Translations under genes and position numbers: made by a program
The notes under the pieces: generated by a model
The model's input: only the letters and a program-made list of their open reading frames with translations
Databases searched by the model: none
Told to the model about the DNA's origin: nothing
Shown: positions 29,951 to 38,022 of the stretch, piece after piece
Layout of the letters: each line of letters starts with the position of its first letter
Numbering within the stretch: position 1 is the first letter of the stretch
Assembly (NCBI RefSeq): GCF_003574735.1
Contig: NZ_QORW01000017.1
Span: 1-64,000, forward strand
Direction: 5' to 3'
DNA: 64,000 nt
Origin: Dongia deserti
GTDB lineage: Bacteria > Pseudomonadota > Alphaproteobacteria > Dongiales > Dongiaceae

Positions 29951-30241
29951 ATGTCGCTCCGAAACTCACGGAACGCCATCTGGTCGAGGGGGAGATGCCT
30001 GCGCGATCCCGTTCCCCCCTGTTGCGAAACGGCCGTTACGCGCCTCGCAATGGTCAGCTGCACCGTTCCAGAGATCGCCACCATCACCGGGCACTCTCTC
30101 GCGGATGTCCAGGCGATCTTGGAATGCGCACTACTTCCACGGGATCCCGCGCTGGCGGAGAGTGCGATCAGGAAGCTCGAAGCGGGAACAAAGACGCCCA
30201 ACTGGTCAATGTGGGTCTGGCGAAGGAATGAGAATAGCTGA
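29951..30241 (+). pseudogene. Tyrosine-integrase C-terminal remnant
   Basis: The frame contains ETAVTRLAMVSCTVPEIATI, then TGHSLADVQAILE, and DPALAESAIRKLEAGTKTPN, which matches the end of alphaproteobacterial tyrosine integrases (GTAVTRLA..G.T..EIATITGHSL.DV.AIL.AHYL.RDPALA). The expected Ala-His-Tyr codons (GCG CAC TAC at 30126-30134) are present but out of frame, between two compensating indels, so the catalytic Tyr is lost. It ends 11 bases before the attachment repeat at 30252 and is probably the dead integrase of the left island unit. Confidence 0.7.
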
Positions 30242-30251
30242 ATGAAATCAA

Positions 30252-30269
30252 GTGGCTGGGGGACTAGGA
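30252..30269 (+). repeat. Internal tRNA-Gln 3'-end repeat (attachment site)
   Basis: An 18-base match, GTGGCTGGGGGACTAGGA, to 44025-44042 at the tRNA-Gln 3' end, same orientation; the next base differs. It separates the older left unit from the right defence unit and would be the far attachment site of the element whose integrase is at 42539-43987. Confidence 0.75.
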
Positions 30270-30399
30270 CACCAAAACCCCGTCCAGATTTGCCAATTAA
30301 GTCAATGATATTAAGCGCGTGCCGTGTGACAGTGGCACACTATGGCACCTCTATCAGATCGTCAACGAGAGTGGAGGTCGGTTGGATCATATGTGGGCA

Positions 30400-31197
30400 C
30401 TATTGCCCGTGGAGGGGATGCTGAACCTCATCGATTTCTTCGAAGAGGCCGCCGCTCTCTGTTGACACGCCTATCGCGATGGCAAACGACTGGCGAAACG
30501 TAGTGAGATAGAAGCCAAGTCGAGCGTCATCAGTAATCGCGAACCCGTAGCTAAATTGGTCATGCAGCTGGCGGTTTCCTCGGTGCAACTCGGGGATCTC
30601 TCGGGCAAGGTGGAATGCGCTCTCGGGTATTTTCCCTTCAATTGCATCGAGGTTTGAGAACCAACGGGAAATGATCTCTCCCGTGGCTGGTATGATCCTG
30701 CCGGTATGTAGGTAGTGAAGGGCGCAACCAAGCTTCGTTCCATAGGCCGTAACAGCATCGTGAATGCGCTGGTCCTGCAGCGATATCATCGGAAGCCCCT
30801 CCAGTGTGTTTCCATCGTGCAATGCAACTCCGTGGTGTGCTGCTTCGCGGAGTTGTTGAGCTGATTGGGCCATAGCCTCGAGGAGGCCCGGCACGTTGTT
30901 ACTGACGCCACGCATAGCCTTTCGCATCTCCTCACGGGCTTGGGGAGTTGCAGGGTCCGGATACATTCTTGAAAGCAGGCTAATGATCAGTTCGTCGGTG
31001 CGTGTGGCATCATTGCAGTGCCCGCAGGCGGGGAAAGCGTAGCCTTCGGGCCAGACTCGTCCGTCCCAGATCGCCCGCGCTGGGATGTGGTCTTCGGTGG
31101 TTGTCTTCGCTGTGCCACCACAGAAACAACAGAATGGGTGTTCTTGGAGAAAGGCTTCACGCCGCTTTTTCCTTTCCCGCCTTGTTAGTTCTGCCAT
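30400..31197 (-). CDS. HNH-type zinc/nuclease protein
   Basis: A 265-residue protein. Near the N-terminus, CCFCGG, then TTEDHIPARAIWDG and FPACGHCND form a treble-clef HNH-like arrangement: two Cys pairs bracketing a DH(I/V)P motif whose His could be catalytic. The remaining ~190 residues are unassigned. Proteins with this N-terminal motif occur as orphan genes on mobile islands and are presumed nucleases. It faces outward from the serine recombinase gene, with the promoter region of both between them. Nuclease activity is inferred from the motif only. Confidence 0.65.
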   Translation of the reverse strand: MAELTRRERKKRREAFLQEHPFCCFCGGTAKTTTEDHIPARAIWDGRVWPEGYAFPACGHCNDATRTDELIISLLSRMYPDPATPQAREEMRKAMRGVSNNVPGLLEAMAQSAQQLREAAHHGVALHDGNTLEGLPMISLQDQRIHDAVTAYGTKLGCALHYLHTGRIIPATGEIISRWFSNLDAIEGKIPESAFHLAREIPELHRGNRQLHDQFSYGFAITDDARLGFYLTTFRQSFAIAIGVSTESGGLFEEIDEVQHPLHGQ

Positions 31198-31464
31198 TTG
31201 ACGCTGCTTTCTTTATGGAGCCGGGGCACTCTTCCCAAGGTGCGGTCCGTTAGACCGATTGTCCTGATACTCGGTTGGAAAACCTGCATGCAAGCTCAGC
31301 TACTGTTTGTGGCCGCAGGGCAGCCATACGGAAAACCTCTCGCTAGGAGGCGCTGAAAACCCAAGCATTTCGGGGTCCGAGAGCAAGGCGCCGCCCCATA
31401 CGGAATACAGTTGTCAACCGTATGGACGCTAGCTATGGTCACTTACGACAGCATGGGGGCGGCA

Positions 31465-32055
31465 ATGGGCAAGAAGGTTGCGATCTATATCCGAGTGTCG
31501 ACCGACGCTCAGACCACGGAGAACCAACGACTAGAGCTGCAGCGCGTCGCACAGGTCTCAGGATGGGAGGTCGTCGGAGTTTATGAGGACGCTGGTATCA
31601 GCGGTGCTAAGGGCCGTGGTGATCGCCCAGGGTTCGACCGCCTGTTGAGGGATGCAGCCCGGCGTAAGTTCCAGCTGATAGCCGCGTGGTCCTTAGATCG
31701 CCTTGGCCGTTCGATGCAGCACCTAGTGTCCTTCCTAGGGGAGGTGCAGGCTCTAGGGGTCGATCTCTACCTTCACCAGCAAGCCCTCGACACCTCCACG
31801 CCAATGGGCAAGTGCGTGTTCCACGTAGCGGGTGCGTTTGCCGAGTTCGAGCGGGAGCTGATCCGGGAGCGGGTTAAGGCCGGCCTCAGCAGGGCGAGGG
31901 CGAAGGGCAAACGGCTCGGGCGCAAACGCGTTTCCCCGGAGACCGAGGACGTCGTGCGGCGGCTCCTGAGCAGCGGCAAAGGCATTCTGAAGGCCGCACG
32001 GGAGGCTGGAGTCGGGGTCTCTGTCGTTCAGCGTATCAAGGCCGAAGCTGCGTGA
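31465..32055 (+). CDS. Small serine recombinase (resolvase/invertase family)
   Basis: A 196-residue recombinase. VAIYIRVSTDAQTTENQ carries the catalytic Ser; AAWSLDRLGRSMQHLV is the conserved D-R-x-x-R catalytic-site segment; AGAFAEFERELIRERVKAGL is the E-helix; and the C-terminus is a helix-turn-helix (ILKAAREAGVGVSVVQRIKA). The length is standard for resolvases and invertases. The start is uncertain: ATG at 31465 (MGKKVAIY) fits the family; upstream starts at 31435 and 31453 exist. Diverged copies of its last ~15 codons recur at 33695 and 36990, and its 3' end is followed directly by a repeated element, suggesting this region is a recombination site (inference). Confidence 0.9.
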   Translation: MGKKVAIYIRVSTDAQTTENQRLELQRVAQVSGWEVVGVYEDAGISGAKGRGDRPGFDRLLRDAARRKFQLIAAWSLDRLGRSMQHLVSFLGEVQALGVDLYLHQQALDTSTPMGKCVFHVAGAFAEFERELIRERVKAGLSRARAKGKRLGRKRVSPETEDVVRRLLSSGKGILKAAREAGVGVSVVQRIKAEAA

Positions 32056-32476
32056 GGTTCGCTAGGGTCCCCCGGGTCCCCATCCTCGTAACCCTGAGCG
32101 AGGGACCCAAGAAACACGACTTCAAAAATGTCGGTAAAGGTCGCCCGCTATTGTTGGTGTTCGGCCTTTCAGTGAAGGTCGATTGCCGCCCCAAGGCCGC
32201 CCGCCTTAGCTACCCATCGCTTGGCTTGCTTGTCTCCCTGACGTAGTAAGTGCGATGACTCCGACCAAGTCGCGGGGGCCAACAGCGACATGACAAAGCA
32301 TCGATCGGCGACGGCCGCCTCTCCTGAAATTCCTGAGGGGGCCCGCAGGGGACTCACGTGAGCCGCTTCAAAGCTATTGAGGCGAAGGGCTCGTGCTGGC
32401 CGTGAAGTGGGTTGCCTCATTGGCCATCGTTAGTTCGTTTTCCAATCAATGCGGCACTGCTTGAGGAGCCACAGGG
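32056..32476. other. Intergenic region with structured repeat copy A
   Basis: About 420 bases between the recombinase and the HNH gene. The first ~110 hold repeat copy A, listed separately; the rest has no supportable gene. Confidence 0.5.
32064..32163 (+). repeat. Structured intergenic repeat, copy A
   Basis: About 100 bases starting nine bases after the recombinase stop. GGGTCCC and GGGACCC form an inverted pair, followed by the core TTCAAAAATGTCGGTAAAGG and a closing TTGTTGGTGTTCG. Copies B, C and D share the core and ending. It could be a terminator, a structured RNA or a recombination site. Confidence 0.65.
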
Positions 32477-33691
32477 ATGTCCGGTCGAGACCTGGTCCAA
32501 TCTTGGACACTGAGGATGGCGAAGGATGCAGCAAAGCAGTCCAGCCTGGGCAGAGCACACTCCGCTGGAGACCATCTGAAGACAGCTCAAGTCTCTGACC
32601 GCCTATGGATCCTCGCAAACGAACACGGCAAGCTTCGTCTGGTAGGACACTTCGTCATCACTGCTGCAGGGCTGAATCAGCGGCAAGCAGCAAAGCTTTT
32701 GGGCGTGCCCCCTTCTAAACTCTGGGAAGGCAAATGGCACGTGTTAGGCGATGTTCCCCGGGAGACGGTAGGCTCGCTCATTGACATACATCACCTCGCT
32801 GAGCACCTACGGTTCGAAAGCAAGACAGCTACACGCCTAAAATTGAAAGATGGCCGACTTGATCCTCAGACGCTTAGGAGCCTACGAGTGTTGACGCCGG
32901 AGTCTGCTGCACATCTCAGAGAGGTATGGAGGGCGATGATCGCTGATCGCCATAAGGGCAGACAATCCAATCCAGCGTGGCATCGAGACGAACTGATTCT
33001 CGCGCTGGACTTCTACCTCCAGCACCGAGCCCAGATGCCAGCCAAGGGCAGTGATCGCGTCCTTGACCTCAGCAATACTCTCAACAAATTGGCCATAGCG
33101 TTAGGGCAACGCGGCGACGCGACCTATCGCAATGCAAATGGCGTATACATGAAACTGATGAACTTTCGGTCGCTAGACCCTGGCTACACGGTCGAAGGAA
33201 GGGTGGGCCTAACACGGATTGGACAGGGTGACAGAGAAGTCTGGCGCGACTACGCAGGCGATCCGGAGAAGTGCCGAGCGGCAGCGGCGGCAATCTACAA
33301 GGCGCTCGAGGTGGATGATGCCGACTTGTCGCCCGGTGAGACTCTCGAGGTGGCGGAGGCAGAGGAAGGAAGGCTGCTTACCATAGTTCACCAGCGGCGA
33401 GAGCGCAGCCGCAAGCTCGTTGAGGCCAAAAAGTCTTCCGTTCTCCGCGAGCGGGGTAAGCTCTGTTGCGAGGTGTGTGGCTTCGACTTCTCTGTAGAGT
33501 TTGGGGAAAGGGGCCGGGGCTTCATCGAGTGTCATCATACAAAGCCCGTTACCTCCCTTACAGATGGCAGCAAGACAAAGATTAGTGACTTGGCGTTGCT
33601 GTGCTCCAATTGCCATCGCATGGTCCACATTAAGCGACCGTGGCTATCTCTCGTCGAATTGCGCAAGTTGCTTCGCGATCAGAAGCCATGA
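32477..33691 (+). CDS. HNH endonuclease, type IV restriction-like
   Basis: A 404-residue protein. The C-terminal ~90 residues are an HNH/treble-clef nuclease: RSRKLVEAKKSSVLRERGKL, CCEVCGFDF, GFIECHHTKPV (HH catalytic pair), and LALLCSNCHRMVH (metal CxxC and His). The N-terminal ~300 residues are not assigned; RLWILANEHGKLRLVGHFVI may be a small nucleic-acid-base-recognition (EVE/PUA-like) fold (tentative). HNH proteins with this C-terminus often restrict modified phage DNA. It sits just downstream of the recombinase and is followed directly by a copy of the recombinase 3' end. Confidence 0.8.
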   Translation: MSGRDLVQSWTLRMAKDAAKQSSLGRAHSAGDHLKTAQVSDRLWILANEHGKLRLVGHFVITAAGLNQRQAAKLLGVPPSKLWEGKWHVLGDVPRETVGSLIDIHHLAEHLRFESKTATRLKLKDGRLDPQTLRSLRVLTPESAAHLREVWRAMIADRHKGRQSNPAWHRDELILALDFYLQHRAQMPAKGSDRVLDLSNTLNKLAIALGQRGDATYRNANGVYMKLMNFRSLDPGYTVEGRVGLTRIGQGDREVWRDYAGDPEKCRAAAAAIYKALEVDDADLSPGETLEVAEAEEGRLLTIVHQRRERSRKLVEAKKSSVLRERGKLCCEVCGFDFSVEFGERGRGFIECHHTKPVTSLTDGSKTKISDLALLCSNCHRMVHIKRPWLSLVELRKLLRDQKP

Positions 33692-33694
33692 GGG

Positions 33695-33736
33695 CGAGTG
33701 TCGGTGGTTCAGCGCATCAAAGCCGAAGCAGCCTGA
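33695..33736 (+). repeat. Diverged copy of the serine-recombinase 3' end (copy 2)
   Basis: Four bases after the HNH stop the DNA again encodes VSVVQRIKAEAA and stop, as at the end of the recombinase gene (32014-32055), with several silent differences. A similar TGAGG...GGG.CCCC follows, but the rest of the repeat is not conserved here. Confidence 0.7.
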
Positions 33737-33874
33737 GGCTTACTTTGGGGCCCCGAGGCCGCTTTGCTGAAATGGTAACGGACACGCGCGAACTCCACTT
33801 CAAACCTCCTCGCCCCGACGACGCCGGCCCGTGCTAAGGTGCTTTGCGGGTCGGACGCGTATTGGGAGGGGGGC

Positions 33875-34402
33875 GTGCCAGAAACTCTTGATGAACTAAG
33901 GCGGCGGTTTGAAAAGCATCTCCGCCATGTCGATGAGACAACGCTCGTCGTGCTGAAAGCGCACTTGCTCATCGAGGAGATGTTAGACTCGATTATCTCC
34001 TCGTTCGTCTTTCATCCTAAATTCATTGAGGCAGCGAATCTGCGCTTTGCCCAAAAGATATCCGTTGCTCGCTCAATGTCGCTCGATGAACATGAGAATG
34101 AGATGTGGGAAATCGCAGTGAAGCTGAATAGCCTGCGTAACGAACTCGCGCACGCCCTCGATTCGCCCAAGCGCACCGCGAAGACGCAGGCTGTGATCGA
34201 TCTGTATTTCCGGCTGTCTGCCGACGCGCGGAACCCACTGCAAGGTCAGCCGGAGCACATTGTGCTCTCATACGCGGCCGCGTTCTTTCTTGGGTTCCTC
34301 TCCTCCTTCTATGAGGAGGTGAAGCGTTTCCGGCACTACGTCGATGCGCTTGACGAGGTTATGAATAGGCATCGTCACGCTCCTGAAGGCGGGCCCGCCT
34401 GA
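33875..34402 (+). CDS. HEPN-like helical protein
   Basis: A 175-residue all-helical protein starting at GTG with GGGAGGGG upstream. LKAHLLIEEMLDSII and a later LRNELAHAL contain RNELAH (about residues 88-93), the R-x4-H signature of HEPN RNase domains, which act in toxin-antitoxin and abortive-infection systems. No partner antitoxin is evident next to it, although another HEPN-motif protein lies two genes on. The overall pattern also matches a family of uncharacterised helical proteins, so RNase activity is inference. Confidence 0.6.
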   Translation: MPETLDELRRRFEKHLRHVDETTLVVLKAHLLIEEMLDSIISSFVFHPKFIEAANLRFAQKISVARSMSLDEHENEMWEIAVKLNSLRNELAHALDSPKRTAKTQAVIDLYFRLSADARNPLQGQPEHIVLSYAAAFFLGFLSSFYEEVKRFRHYVDALDEVMNRHRHAPEGGPA

Positions 34403-34505
34403 GAGCAAGCAGAACGGCCCACGACGCGCCAGTGATCCAGCTCCTGACCTGCGGGGGATGCGCAATAGACAATTCGCGACTTGTAGTCTCTCGAAGGGAT
34501 ATCCC

Positions 34506-34595
34506 CGGGTCCCCTTTGGGCCTGATTGCGCGGATGGGACCCAAAAGGGCCTTTCAAAAAATGCCGGTAAAGGCCCCTTCGCTGTTGTTTGTGTT
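34506..34595 (+). repeat. Structured intergenic repeat, copy B
   Basis: CGGGTCCCC, about 25 bases, GGGACCC, then GGGCCTTTCAAAAAATGCCG and GTAAAGGCCCC: two potential stem-loops (GGGTCCC/GGGACCC and GGGCCTTT/AAAGGCCC). Ends TGTTTGTGTT. This is the most regular copy. Confidence 0.65.
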
Positions 34596-34690
34596 AGAGC
34601 TTCTAACGGGGTGCGAGCCGTGGAGCCGTCCCAGGTGGCAGTGCAATCCTGCTGGTGGAGGTGCTGTGACTCCACAGCAAAATAGTGGTC

Positions 34691-34779
34691 CGGGTCCCTC
34701 CGGAGCTAATCCCACTGGAGATCGCCCCACCCCATTTTCAAAAATTTCGCTAAAGCCTCTTTGGCCTTGTTGGTGTTCG
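34691..34779 (+). repeat. Structured intergenic repeat, copy C (diverged)
   Basis: Begins CGGGTCCCTC; the core reads TTTTCAAAAATTTCGCTAAAG and it ends CCTTGTTGGTGTTCG as in copy A. The GGGACCC half of the first stem is lost. It lies in tandem with copy B in front of the Mrr-like gene. Confidence 0.55.
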
Positions 34780-34918
34780 TCATTCAGTGTGCGAGGCTCC
34801 CTTCCAGGGCCGAATCGCCCGTATAGTAATGGCACCTATTGTGTGTCGTAGCGCGGTCAGGTGGGGATCTGCACTGCCGCACTATCGAGTCTAGGCTGCT
34901 TAGGCGAGGGGGGACATT

Positions 34919-35857
34919 ATGGCCGTGCCGGACTATCAAACGCTCATGCTGCCGTTGCTGAAGTGTGCAGCCACGGGCGAGGTGAACAGCCGCGATTGCA
35001 TGGCAAAGCTCGCCGATGAGTTCTCGTTAACAGACGAAGATCGAGCGCAGCTACTACCTAGCGGTCGGCAAACCTTGTTTTACAACCGCCTTCAATGGGC
35101 CAAGACATATTTGGTCCAGGCTGGCCTCTTGGAGATGACCAAGCGGGCACACTTCCGCGCATCGGAGGCAGGTAAGAAGGCGCTCTCCCTCGGACTGGAA
35201 AGAATAGACAACCATTTCCTCGAGCAATATGAACCCTTTCGCGAATTCAAGTCCCGCAAGGGCAGCGAGGAGGGAGAGATACTTGCGCCCAGTCCCGCGT
35301 CAGGCGCTGTCGGGGAACTCCCGCCAGAAACTCCGGAAGAGAGGATAGACGACGCATTCGCTGAAATAGTCGGCGAGCTTCGGACCCAGCTACTACAGCA
35401 GATCATGGGATCCTCCCCTGCCTTCTTCGAGCGTCTCATCATCGACCTCCTCCTAGCTATGGGCTATGGCGGATCAAGGGCAGAGGCGGGTCGGCAGTTG
35501 GGCAAATCGGGCGATGGTGGTATCGACGGCGTGATTAACGAGGACGCCCTTGGCTTGGGTATGATCTATCTCCAGGCAAAACGGTATGCCCCCAACAACA
35601 CTGTTGGCGAGGGCGAGATCAGAGGCTTCTCTGGGGCGCTGCTTCGGCATGGGTCTTCAAAAGGGGTGTTTGTAACGACGAGTCGCTTCTCGGATGCGGC
35701 GAAGAGCTTTGCTCTCGAGGTCAGACAACAGCGGTTGGTGCTCATTGATGGCGAGCAGCTCACTCGTTTGATGATCAAACATGGCGTCGGGGTTAGGACA
35801 GAGCGGGTTCTGGAGCTAAAGAAGCTAGACCTCGACTACTTTGATGAAGACGAGTGA
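34919..35857 (+). CDS. mrr: Mrr-like restriction endonuclease
   Basis: A 312-residue protein of the Mrr family. Residues 1-~100 are the N-terminal winged-helix Mrr_N domain (VPDYQTLMLPLLKCAATGEV start, GLLEMTKRAHFRASEAG). The C-terminal half is the PD-(D/E)xK-like catalytic domain: FERLIIDLLLAMGYGG, KSGDGGIDGVI (catalytic Asp) and IYLQAKRYAPN (QxK). Mrr enzymes cut methylated DNA. Length and order are standard. The stop is shortly followed by the second HEPN-motif gene, likely co-transcribed. Confidence 0.9.
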   Translation: MAVPDYQTLMLPLLKCAATGEVNSRDCMAKLADEFSLTDEDRAQLLPSGRQTLFYNRLQWAKTYLVQAGLLEMTKRAHFRASEAGKKALSLGLERIDNHFLEQYEPFREFKSRKGSEEGEILAPSPASGAVGELPPETPEERIDDAFAEIVGELRTQLLQQIMGSSPAFFERLIIDLLLAMGYGGSRAEAGRQLGKSGDGGIDGVINEDALGLGMIYLQAKRYAPNNTVGEGEIRGFSGALLRHGSSKGVFVTTSRFSDAAKSFALEVRQQRLVLIDGEQLTRLMIKHGVGVRTERVLELKKLDLDYFDEDE

Positions 35858-35879
35858 CTAGGTCGGTGCGTTGCATGTA

Positions 35880-36818
35880 ATGGTCGAGGGTCTCATGGTG
35901 CAATCCCCTATGCTTAAACATGCGATCGAAAGCCTGGAGCAGGGCTTGGCGCATTTCCTTGAGGGAACCGAGCGAAGTCGAAAGTTCGCGTTGCTACATA
36001 TCGACAACGCGGTTGAGCTGATGCTCAAGGAGAAGTGCGTCGTATTGGGCAAGTCTATCTATAAGGGTGATGGGACGACGCTCACGATCCATGAGGCTTT
36101 CAATTCTCTGAAGAAAGAGGGCGTATCCATTCCGGAGCAGCCACGCCTTGAGGAGTTGCACGATCTTCGAAATACAATCCAACACAAGGGGCTTGTCCCC
36201 GACTCGCTCACAACCAAGTTTCACGTCGAGGTCGCGTATAGCTTCACGAAGCGTTTCCTCGAAGCGGAATTGAGCATCCCACTTGCTGATGCTCTTCCCC
36301 CACAATATCGGCTTTTCATGGAAGGGGTGACGCCTCAGTCCAATGCTCAGACGTCGGAATTAAGTGAGCACATTGATGCTGAGGCAGCGACAGTCCTATC
36401 CACGGCTCTCAAGGAGGCTTGGAAGGCGGCCAACCCCATGTCGCAGGTTGTCGCTGGCTATAGCGTGCTCGAGCAAGTGGTGCGTATGCTTGGTGATGTT
36501 GATCCAACTGGTAAACGGATCCGATTTCGGACCACTCTTAGGGATGCGGCGGCCCGCACTGGCGCCGATAAGCTAAAGTTCGACAAGAAGCTGAACGAGG
36601 TCTTCGCCATTCGAGGGCAGGCGTTAAGGCCGGACCATTCTGTAACCGAAATCGAAGCAATCAGGCTTCTTCGCGCTGTCGAGTCAATCGTCAAGATGTT
36701 GGGTTTGAAGGCTAAGGCGAGTAAGCCAGGCATAGGCGGGCCCGCAAGGGCATCAAAGGTATCCGGTGATGCCTTGGGTTCAATCGCCAAGGCTCGAGCA
36801 GCACGTCCCGAGGCATAG
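35880..36818 (+). CDS. HEPN-motif protein downstream of mrr
   Basis: A 312-residue, mostly helical protein. ALLHIDNAVELMLKEKCVVL and LHDLRNTIQHKGLVPD carry the HEPN-type R-x4-H motif (RNTIQH, about residues 97-102). The C-terminal ~110 residues contain a second helical region (AGYSVLEQVVRMLGDVD) and a low-complexity tail. ATG at 35880 or the one at 35895, which has GAGGG nearby, may be the start. Only ~20 bases separate it from mrr, so it is probably part of that defence unit. Confidence 0.55.
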   Translation: MVEGLMVQSPMLKHAIESLEQGLAHFLEGTERSRKFALLHIDNAVELMLKEKCVVLGKSIYKGDGTTLTIHEAFNSLKKEGVSIPEQPRLEELHDLRNTIQHKGLVPDSLTTKFHVEVAYSFTKRFLEAELSIPLADALPPQYRLFMEGVTPQSNAQTSELSEHIDAEAATVLSTALKEAWKAANPMSQVVAGYSVLEQVVRMLGDVDPTGKRIRFRTTLRDAAARTGADKLKFDKKLNEVFAIRGQALRPDHSVTEIEAIRLLRAVESIVKMLGLKAKASKPGIGGPARASKVSGDALGSIAKARAARPEA

Positions 36819-36906
36819 CTCGTCCAATACTGTCTAGCTTGCCATCGCGCTGAGGAGCAGGCCTTATCCTTCGGGCGTAGGCGTTCGCTGAGTTTGAGCG
36901 AGACCT

Positions 36907-36951
36907 GGGGTTCCCCCGGGCTCCCTTTTTGATGGCAAGCGAGGGACCGAG
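36907..36951 (+). repeat. Partial structured repeat, copy E
   Basis: GGGGTTCCCCCGGGCTCCC followed by GCGAGGGACCGAGGAGA matches the first half of copy A (CCCCCGGGTCCCC ... GAGCGAGGGACCCAAGA). The A-rich core half is missing. It lies about 40 bases before the third copy of the recombinase 3' end. Confidence 0.5.
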
Positions 36952-36989
36952 GAGACAGTCTCCGTGTCTCGTCCTACAGCCAGGCCAGG

Positions 36990-37038
36990 GAAGTCGGTGT
37001 TGTCGGTGATTCAGCGCATCAAGACCGAAGCGGTCTGA
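36990..37038 (+). repeat. Diverged copy of the serine-recombinase 3' end (copy 3)
   Basis: Contains ATTCAGCGCATCAAGACCGA, encoding IQRIKTEAV and a TGA in the position of the recombinase stop, then AGGTCCCGTAGGGTCCCC, the same junction that follows the true gene. One indel interrupts the frame further upstream. Confidence 0.65.
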
Positions 37039-37046
37039 GGTCCCGT

Positions 37047-37146
37047 AGGGTCCCCCCTTGCCCCTTCTTCCCGAATCCGAAGCGACGGACCCCCAGGGCA
37101 CCTTTCAAAAATGCCGCTAAAGGCCCTTCGCTGTTCTTGGCGTTCG
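37047..37146 (+). repeat. Structured intergenic repeat, copy D
   Basis: AGGGTCCCC, then ACGGACCC, then CTTTCAAAAATGCCGCTAAA, GGCCCTTCGCTGTTCTTGGCG and TTCG. It follows the recombinase 3'-end copy with the same spacing as copy A follows the intact gene, so the two-part unit (3' end plus repeat) was duplicated together. Confidence 0.65.
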
Positions 37147-37228
37147 CCCGCATCGTACAGAGCTGCCCAACATTGGTGAGACCTCTACGTGGAATGGTGG
37201 GCGGCGGAGCCGACTTCCGAGGGTGGGT

Positions 37229-37888
37229 TCAGCGAGTACGACGGCCTTTGAACTTTGCAGCGGACGTGCGTAGCCAGTGCCGGGCCTCGTCGCGATCCAC
37301 ATGAAGATCAGCATAGGGTCGGTCGCGATCGCCGCCCGGACGATATGAACACACATCGATATCTTCGTAGGGGCCGATCAGAGGCATGGGGTCAATCTGA
37401 TGGTCCCGCCAGTGCTCTGGTGGTAACAGGAGTAGGGGTTCTGCCAAGGTGAGTGGGTCGAAATCGCCTTTCCTATTTCTGCCCCAGATGCGGAGTTCTC
37501 CATCTGCGCCGGCCTGACGAATAGCGTCGGCAATATCGAGGAGTTGAAGGGAATGGTCAGAAGTGAAGTCCCATCCTTCAGCGACTGCATCAGCCATTAT
37601 AGCTCGTAGGGGCACCCGCTGCGTTCGCTTCTCTGGTGCTACGGGATGGACGAGAATCGCATACCCCACGATGATCGCCCCGACCACGATCACGACGGCG
37701 GTGCCCAGCGGTGTCAGCAGAAGGTCTCTAACCGTGCGCCACTGATCTATGACCCACTGAACTTGGGAAATCATCCCAAGCACAGCCCATGCTACGCCCA
37801 GAATCAGTATCAGCCAGCCGACTAATCCCGTCGGTGATCGGGAACGGCGGAAAGCGGATCGGACCCGCTGTCGGAGGCCCTCAGCCAT
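37229..37888 (-). CDS. Two-span membrane protein with cytosolic domain
   Basis: About 219 residues starting at ATG with GGGGAGTAGAG upstream. Two transmembrane helices (GWLILILGVAWAVLGM and TPLGTAVVIVVGAIIVGYAI) occupy roughly residues 22-80. The remainder (WDFTSDHSLQLLDIADAIRQ, then ELRIWGRNRKGDF) is an apparently cytosolic alpha/beta domain of unknown function, similar in layout to membrane-anchored proteins on mobile islands. No relation to known effectors can be shown. Confidence 0.65.
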   Translation of the reverse strand: MAEGLRQRVRSAFRRSRSPTGLVGWLILILGVAWAVLGMISQVQWVIDQWRTVRDLLLTPLGTAVVIVVGAIIVGYAILVHPVAPEKRTQRVPLRAIMADAVAEGWDFTSDHSLQLLDIADAIRQAGADGELRIWGRNRKGDFDPLTLAEPLLLLPPEHWRDHQIDPMPLIGPYEDIDVCSYRPGGDRDRPYADLHVDRDEARHWLRTSAAKFKGRRTR

Positions 37889-38022
37889 CTCTACTCCCCA
37901 TGCGACTCGTGGTTGGACAATATCATCGGATGTAACCGGAGGCACTACATGCGGGCTCGAGATCGCTTAGGTGTGCCTTTCAAACGCGCGGGAGCCAACT
38001 AGACCTGATGCCCGGGACATGA

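Noticed and set aside
32064-37146. Possible CRISPR array from the recurring repeat
   Set aside because: Copies are ~100 bases, diverged, irregularly spaced by hundreds to thousands of bases and separated by genes; no cas genes are present. No CRISPR array is seen anywhere in the window.
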